From Watersipora subatra (taxonomy: Eukaryota > Bryozoa > Gymnolaemata > Cheilostomatida > Watersiporidae), in NCBI RefSeq assembly GCF_963576615.1, contig NC_088714.1:48279272-48343271 (forward strand): 64,000 nucleotides of DNA. Reading direction: 5' to 3'. Each line of letters starts with the position of its first letter. Positions within the stretch are counted from its first letter, which is position 1. Made by a program: the position numbers and the translations under genes. The notes beneath the pieces are model-generated. The model saw only the letters and a list, made by a program, of their open reading frames with translations, was not told the origin of the DNA and made no database searches. Positions 58,621 through 64,000 of the stretch are shown piece by piece.

Positions 58621-60430
58621 TTATCAACATTTTCATACTACTAAAGTGTATGACTCTTCATACTGATTCATTTATCCTGAGTCTTACTAGTGACTTTGTG
58701 CAAAGCTATCACTCAGTCTTAAGCCAATGTACTAAATGGTTGGCGTTTAATGAAAATAAAAACGAAAGATTTATTTGTAACAATGACTCATTCTATCATG
58801 ATGCTATAATTGACTTTTACAGGGAAACATCCTGTTCAACTGCCAAGGTTAGTTGCTACTCCTTCATCACTGACTCTTATGTCTGAACACTCTAGTAATG
58901 GTAGTTGTTACTCTGCTGCTTATGTGGGAAATGACAAACTTTTTTGGGATGTACTGATGGAGTGAAATGCCTGAATAAAGGTTCTTCTGAGGTGATCAAG
59001 CTTGCGACTAAAGTTCCAAGTCGAGAGGTTACTTCTGTTCTGGCATATAACAACAACATTTATGTTCTGGAGCGTAATGGAAATAAAAGAACTGTTTATT
59101 GCTGTCTGTCTGATGTTAGCCAGAGAAAAAAGTTGTTTTCCTTTAGCTATCCCGATGAGTCAGAAGCATTAGCTGCTGTTAGTAAAGACTACTTGGTTGC
59201 TACTAAACTCGATGAAGAAAAAATAGTACTCTACAACTTCTCTACTAAATCAAAAATACTTCTAACCCCTAGTATATGTCCATTTGATCTGCACTTTCTA
59301 CCAGACGGAGACCTGCTTGCAACCAGCTCGGATTCAGATTTTCTGATTAGATACAAAATAGCAGATGACCAGCTTATCACCATCTGGACTTGTGATGGAC
59401 TGGATGAGGCCAGTTCTGTCACCTCTGATGGGAATGGATTAATTTATGTTTGTACTGACACAAGAAAAGTGATCTACATCATCTCTCCTGAAGGTTCGTT
59501 TCATAAACACAGTTCAACTTGTATACACTACATACACTTGTAAAATGCTATCGAACATACTTGGTTAAAATTTATTACAAATAAATTTTAACATTTATCT
59601 TCATTACACAGTCTAATATACAGAATATTTGTTGGTAGGTGAGAAACTGAAGGATATTAGTAATGATAATCTACCAGATTTCTGTGGACAAATAAGTATA
59701 AGAGGAAGAGATGAGCTGGCAGTAACTACATGTGAAAGTGGCTCTGTGGTTCTGTTCAAGATTATCTTCTAGTAGGTCACCATGTATTGGTCAGCATAAC
59801 GTCATGGGATTATAAAAACACTTCATCATCATTTTTACGTGATCATTCAGTCGATTCAATTATATCACAAAGGCAAAGGAAATATGTGACTGACTGCAAA
59901 CTTGTTCTGGTCGAGTGATTCATTTTTTTACTTGAAACCAACTAAATTATATTACTGTGAGCTGATTGGCTCTGTTAGTGGACTATGTCAGCTTAGACGA
60001 CTGGAGAACTAAGTTCATTATATACATTCTAATTGTGCATATTTGTGGGAAACAGATTGCACGATTAATATATTTTTTGGTACTCCTTAATCATAGTTAA
60101 ATAAGAGAAAACTACATCAAGTTTATTAATTGAACTCACTATTATATATATATATATCATGTATATTTATATTACGTTAATATGATCAATAGTAAACATT
60201 TAGATACTTGCTATAAATTTTTGTTGTTTCATTTGCTATATTTGCGCTTTATTTGCATGATATTTGCATATATATATTGCACTCATATATCTGCACCATG
60301 AGTGTTTATATAACATGGTGCAGCGGACGGGATAGTTACTGCGGGATAGTTATTCCACTCAGTAAAGTGTGCTATTGTGACCCATACAGTGCTATTGTAA
60401 TTAGTGCAGTGCTATCATGCTTGGTAAAGT
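58621..60430. repeat. Tandem duplication unit B (about 1,810 bp)
   Basis: Second copy of 56814-58620. It carries point differences, a one-base deletion in the large exon and small indels in the 3' part, including a short (AT)n run near 60142-60157. It contains no RING, B-box or coiled-coil exon of its own. Confidence 0.9.
58823..59772 (+). pseudogene. Duplicate propeller exons (copy B) with a one-base frameshift
   Basis: Exon 58823-59493 (671 nt) and exon 59639-59772 match TRIM exons 7 and 8 with the same acceptors, the same weak GTTCGT donor and the same phases. The protein is about nine-tenths identical by eye. In copy A the bases at 57131-57142 read ACTTCTTTTGGG; copy B has ACTTTTTTGGG at 58938-58948, one base short. 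This shifts the frame about 40 codons into the domain. After that point the frame is open to the exon end and on to TAG at 59770-59772. Copy B is either a recently broken alternative terminal exon pair, or intact with a homopolymer sequencing error. Having no start region, it could be expressed only by splicing from the TRIM gene. Confidence 0.75.
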
Positions 60431-60526
60431 GTTTTTGAGCTTTGTGTGATGTTTAGGTGCTCTAGTGCATTTTACAGGTACTGATACGTCTTGATCATTG
60501 TTTAACTTGTGCTGTAGTGTAACTAA
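59773..60526. other. 3' flank of propeller copy B
   Basis: Up to about 60430 it repeats the flank of copy A. The remainder is unique sequence. I see no gene. Confidence 0.5.
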
Positions 60527-61186
60527 CACTTCTGTAGCGCTGGTAACATCCGTGTGGCAAAGGGTGTGTTTTTGGGTGGCGATATGACGTTTATTCTCAA
60601 TGATTTTCCTTCATTGTGATTGGATAGTGGCGATGTTAATGGTTTTTCGAAAACCAGCTTGTCAGTTTTGAAAGGGTTTTTGAATGGTGGTGTTGAAGAT
60701 GATGCTTGGTAAGGGCGAGGAGTGAATAATAAGTTCAGTGCTTGTATAAAACTTCTCGCCTTGCCACATGCAATAAGTAATGATGCCAGAAATGTGTTCA
60801 GCTCTGTTGGCCTTGAAATGCAACATTTAAGCTCCACTGGTGCTGAAGCTATGGCTCATTTGGTTAGAGTTAGCAGTGTTGAAGAATTGATATGTGTTAA
60901 AACTATGAGGTTTGTTACGGTTTTACAAACGGTGGGTGAACATAAATGCAATGCTTGCTAAGAGTTAAAAAGCTCACTGGGAAGGCAAATTTTTGTAAAA
61001 ATTATTATGTCAGGAGAGATTTTGCTTTTGTTATTGATATGAATAGCGTGAAGGATGGCTCATTGCATAGACAAGTAATGCAACAGCTGAATTGGGATTA
61101 GAAAGAATTAACGGATATCTTTACTGCTAAGAACCCTATGAAAGAATCTGGTGCTATATTAGAAGGTACTAAAACTAAAAGTTAGT
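60527..61186 (+). pseudogene. Decayed reading frame of unknown, probably mobile-element origin
   Basis: From 60527 to 60961 one frame carries protein-like sequence (NIRVAKGVFLGGDM, SVLKGFLNGGVEDD, LLALPHAISNDARNVFSSVG) interrupted by TGA and TAA before 60722. After 60961 the signal moves to another frame (KKLTGKANFC, VRRDFAFVIDMNSVKDG), with a further in-frame TAG, to about 61186. I do not recognise the family. The position directly upstream of a gag-like zinc-knuckle region suggests the first part of the same retroelement, but this is inference. No intact product can be made. Confidence 0.4.
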
Positions 61187-61224
61187 AGTCCCAATGTTTT
61201 AGAAGTAGCGGCCATTGTTTCTAG

Positions 61225-62752
61225 TTAATATAAAAATAAAACTAAATTTGCTCATCATTACACCAGTGAAGGCCCAGAAGTTCATAGAAGTTCGCGAAAA
61301 GGACTTAAAGGTTGACTTGCGACAAAATTCACATTACAGTTATTTGATATCAAAAGATTCACCATGTCTTACTCTGTTGCATTGTAGGTGCAAATGTGTG
61401 GAAAAGTGATTACAAGCTCTTAAAAGCTTAAAAACGAAAAGCTGCTGTAGATTGGAATCTATTTATTTCTCTGACGTAGCCATGAAATTTGGTTATTGTC
61501 TTGTCACGTGATGTTCTCACGTGAATTGAAAAGCCAATAAAAAGCTCAATATAAACTTATCGTAGCACTAGTTTATGACAAACATTTCGGGTTTTACCGA
61601 AGACCCCGTATCAAATATAGATGCTCGCTACTTTACAGTTTTGTTTTGGCCTGGTCTAAGCGGCAAGTCGTAATGTGATCATGTGAACCAATACTTCGCA
61701 AATAATTTTTGCAGCACTTTTTGATTATCACAGCTGACCAACAGGCTCGTCATCATTATCAGGCAATGATATGTACTCTTTCGAGGTAAGGCTAAAAAAT
61801 TAAATGAGTTTTTACGGTAAGTTATAAGATATCACTGTTAAAAGTGACAGCATTACAATGACGATAAAACAGACGCATAAGAAAAATAGACATGGTTTTA
61901 TTGAATGCGTGAAGTATATTTGTGAAAATATTTTGCCAATTAAGGTTACATGAAAGTGTAAACAGAAACCATCCTGTAACAACTACATCACATTTGAGCC
62001 ATTTTGGAATGAGAATCCAAACTACGACGGTCTCGTGTGGCTGCGATTAACTATTCGTTTTTTAGTTTTTAGCTTTTAAGAGCATGTAATCACATTTCCA
62101 CATATTTGGCACTTACAACACAACAGAGTAAGACATGGTGAATCTTTTGATATCAAATAACTGTAATGTGAATTTTATTGCAAGTCAACCTTTAAGGACT
62201 ATTACGATAATTGGTCTAACAATAACTATCCCAGAGTGGGATGTAGAACATCAGGTTGTGAGTCTACTAGATATGAATGTACATGTAGGAGCTGATATAG
62301 AAACACTAGTCGGCCTTCTAAGGGTTCTTGTGCTGATAAAAGTAATTGGAATTTTAGGTATAAGGGTGAGCTTTCACCTAAGAGTAATGATAAATGGGTA
62401 GTGGTAATCGGGAGCACTGGCTTCACGATTGTCCTGGTAGGTACTTTGTATGCACTAGAAAAAGTCATGCCAGTATTGATTGTAACGAGAGTAATTTTGG
62501 GCATTTCAGAAAGCAGTATTTAAACAGCTGTCACTACAATAGAAGTAGCAGTGGAGATAATAATACAAGTATGGGTAAAATTTTAGACAAAATAGACGGT
62601 TACGCATGCTCCTATCACCTTAGTAGAAGTGTGAAGTTATCTTCAGCTGATCCTAAATGGCTAGATGATAAGATAGTACAGACTTTAAAGATGTGGTTGC
62701 GTCAAAAAGGTCGATTAATACCAAGAAAACCATTGGTCGAAGACCAATAAAA
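61225..62752 (+). pseudogene. gag-like fragment with zinc-knuckle remnants, split by an inverted-repeat element
   Basis: If the element at 61306-62194 and one flanking repeat are skipped, KFIEVREKD runs in frame into YYDNWSNNNYPRVG. Downstream come a stop and a frame change, then 62394-62750 in one frame. There HWLHDC (62415-62432) and CTRKSHASIDC (62451-62483) keep the C-x4-H-x4-C or H-x4-C halves of two retroviral-type CCHC zinc knuckles. In each knuckle at least one leading cysteine is replaced (Tyr in the second). Knuckles of this kind bind nucleic acid in Gag proteins of retrotransposons. I see no protease or reverse transcriptase here. The family is not identified. Confidence 0.45.
61306..62194. 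mobile_element. Non-autonomous inverted-repeat element, copy 3 (889 bp)
   Basis: This full-length copy is inverted relative to 6202-7101. It has the same terminal repeats (TAAAGGTTGACTTGC...) and the same internal sequence. AGGACT flanks both sides, consistent with a short target duplication. It has no transposase. Its insertion interrupts the gag-like frame, so it is younger than that insertion. Confidence 0.85.
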
Positions 62753-63163
62753 GGCTGAAAAATCAGCTACAATTTGCTGTCATTGTTGTCTTTGCAGACT
62801 AACCATGTTCGGAGATATATGCGTTTGAACGAGGCTGTCTTGTAAAAAGCTCAGATTCCAGCAGGTGCTTCATTTGTGGCGTAACGAGTCATACATCTGA
62901 AAAGAGTCCACAAGCAATAAATATAAGATCGCTTTATTAGCCAATCATCAGCACGAAATTTTTATATAGGTCATATAAATGTTATCACTCGTAAAACGCA
63001 TTGTCTGTGATCTCAAATTTAGGGATTTTACCCTATTATTAGATCGCATCGACATCGATATTTACTAAATTAATTAACATCGTTACTTCATTGAATTACT
63101 CGATCGACACGTTTTATTGACGAACAACATAATTGTAAAAATTACTGTAAAATTACTGCGAAG
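62753..63163. other. Region upstream of the right-edge gene
   Basis: I see no supported exon or repeat. It is AT-rich and may hold the beginning of the gene whose exons follow. Confidence 0.4.
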
Positions 63164-63276
63164 GTGACTTTGAGTTTTCTGAGCATCAGTTGGTTAAAGT
63201 TTGGGACAGACAGCTTATAGTTAGAGCTAACAGGCGTCAGCAGCGTTATGCTACAGAGGAAAATAGGAGAATGGAA
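63164..63276 (+). CDS. Candidate internal exon of a gene running off the right edge
   Basis: It opens after an AG at 63162-63163 with two bases of a split codon, then 37 open codons (FEFSEHQLVKVWDRQL, RRQQRYATEENRRME). It ends at GTAAAT, phase 0. It is basic and helical in character. It pairs in phase with the exon from 63888. I do not recognise a domain in this exon on its own. Confidence 0.4.
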
Positions 63277-63887
63277 GTAAATTTATCTTTTACTTTGAGT
63301 TTCCTATAGATATACTGTTGTGTTTACATTCAGATTATATTTCCATGTTTGAGGCTATAATGTAATTTCTTGTGCACGCGTGTGAGATACGGATGCACAG
63401 TGAGATCTTGACAGCTTCTTTTTAATCCATAACATCTAGCAATACAATGGCTTAGATTGATGAATATACTAAAGTAAATAATTTTAGTACTCATGAATAC
63501 ATTTATTAGTTAATAGAATTAAATTTTTGCTATCACCAATCATCGTTTTATAATTTTTATCGTTTCACCCAGCTCTATTTGCTTCAAATTTTCTTTGGCA
63601 GTTTTAGCTAATAAATTAGATTTATGATTAGACTAGATGTTCATTTCTCACTTGTAGAAAGTCAGGAAAATTGATTGATCAACGCACATCTTTAACTTCC
63701 AGAACCAAGGCTTCAAATCGTTGGCTTGGCGTACTTATGCTTTTGTTAAACATTTATTAATTTTTGAAATTACACTCACAATCTATCTACATTGTAACTC
63801 CCAACTTGAAAGCATTCAGCAGATACGCGTTAGAATGACATAGCTATGAATTACATATATTTATTGCAATTGTTTTATTGATTACAG
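63277..63887 (+). other. Candidate intron of the right-edge gene
   Basis: GT-AG boundaries (GTAAAT, ATTACAG) around AT-rich sequence. I see nothing else inside. Confidence 0.35.
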
Positions 63888-64000
63888 GATTTTCACGTGG
63901 TCTCACCAGCGAAGCAGGTTTGTCAGTGTGGAAACTGCCATAAATGGGAAAGAGAGACTTGAATGTGTGCTGCATAAATCATGATATGTTTTGTGTGAGT
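63888..64000 (+). CDS. Candidate exon with a cysteine motif like the C-terminal domain of P2X7 receptors; truncated by the window and frameshifted
   Basis: From 63888 the frame reads DFHVVSPAKQVCQCGNCHKW and meets TGA at 63960-63962. In the neighbouring frame the sequence continues RDLNVCCINHDMF. With one base difference between the frames, the spacing of CxCGxC and the later CC (eleven positions from the last C of the first motif to the first of the CC) resembles the zinc-binding P2RX7_C domain. That domain occurs both in P2X7 receptors and in many stand-alone invertebrate proteins. The resemblance is from memory of the motif. The exon may be a decayed copy. Confidence 0.3.

Noticed and set aside
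60142-60157. (AT)n run
   Set aside because: A short microsatellite of ordinary kind in a 3' flank.
62135-62401. 88-codon open frame after the third inverted-repeat copy
   Set aside because: It begins inside the terminal repeat of the element, and the gag-like signal lies in another frame.

Overview
The window looks like nuclear DNA of an invertebrate animal. It is AT-rich, its genes are split by GT-AG introns, and it holds a RING / B-box / coiled-coil / beta-propeller (TRIM-type) gene, a piggyBac-family transposon, a family of non-autonomous inverted-repeat elements and a very large satellite. A sponge or cnidarian is my best guess, but nothing in the sequence fixes the phylum.

Layout. 147-3085: a decayed piggyBac element whose 580-codon transposase frame is broken by three in-frame stop codons, with all three catalytic aspartates still present. 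4011-4095: two adjacent hairpins. 4381-57977: one TRIM-type gene on the + strand. I join it from eight exons whose phases all agree and which sum to exactly 612 codons including the stop. Exons 1-2 carry the RING finger and the first B-box. Exons 3-8 carry the second B-box, the coiled coil and a propeller. Its second intron is about 48.7 kb and is almost filled by a satellite of 634 head-to-tail 73-bp units (7413-53694). I find no net insertion or deletion in the satellite at any point checked. 56814-60430: a tandem duplication of about 1.8 kb that repeats the last two propeller exons; the second copy has a one-base deletion. 60527-62752: a decayed, probably retroelement-derived reading frame with zinc-knuckle remnants, split by an 889-bp inverted-repeat element. 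63164-64000: two candidate exons of a further gene, cut off by the window edge.

How the parts relate. The TRIM gene is the only substantial host gene. Its product would be an E3 ubiquitin ligase with a substrate-binding propeller, except that an in-frame TAA in the coiled-coil exon (codon 321) would end the protein before the propeller. The satellite, two inverted-repeat element copies and the propeller duplication all lie inside or beside this one gene. The region therefore reads as a TRIM locus being reshaped by repeats. The satellite shows three scales of organisation: the 73-bp unit, short multi-unit patterns, and blocks of 15 to 90 units duplicated within the array. That history can be followed through shared rare variants.
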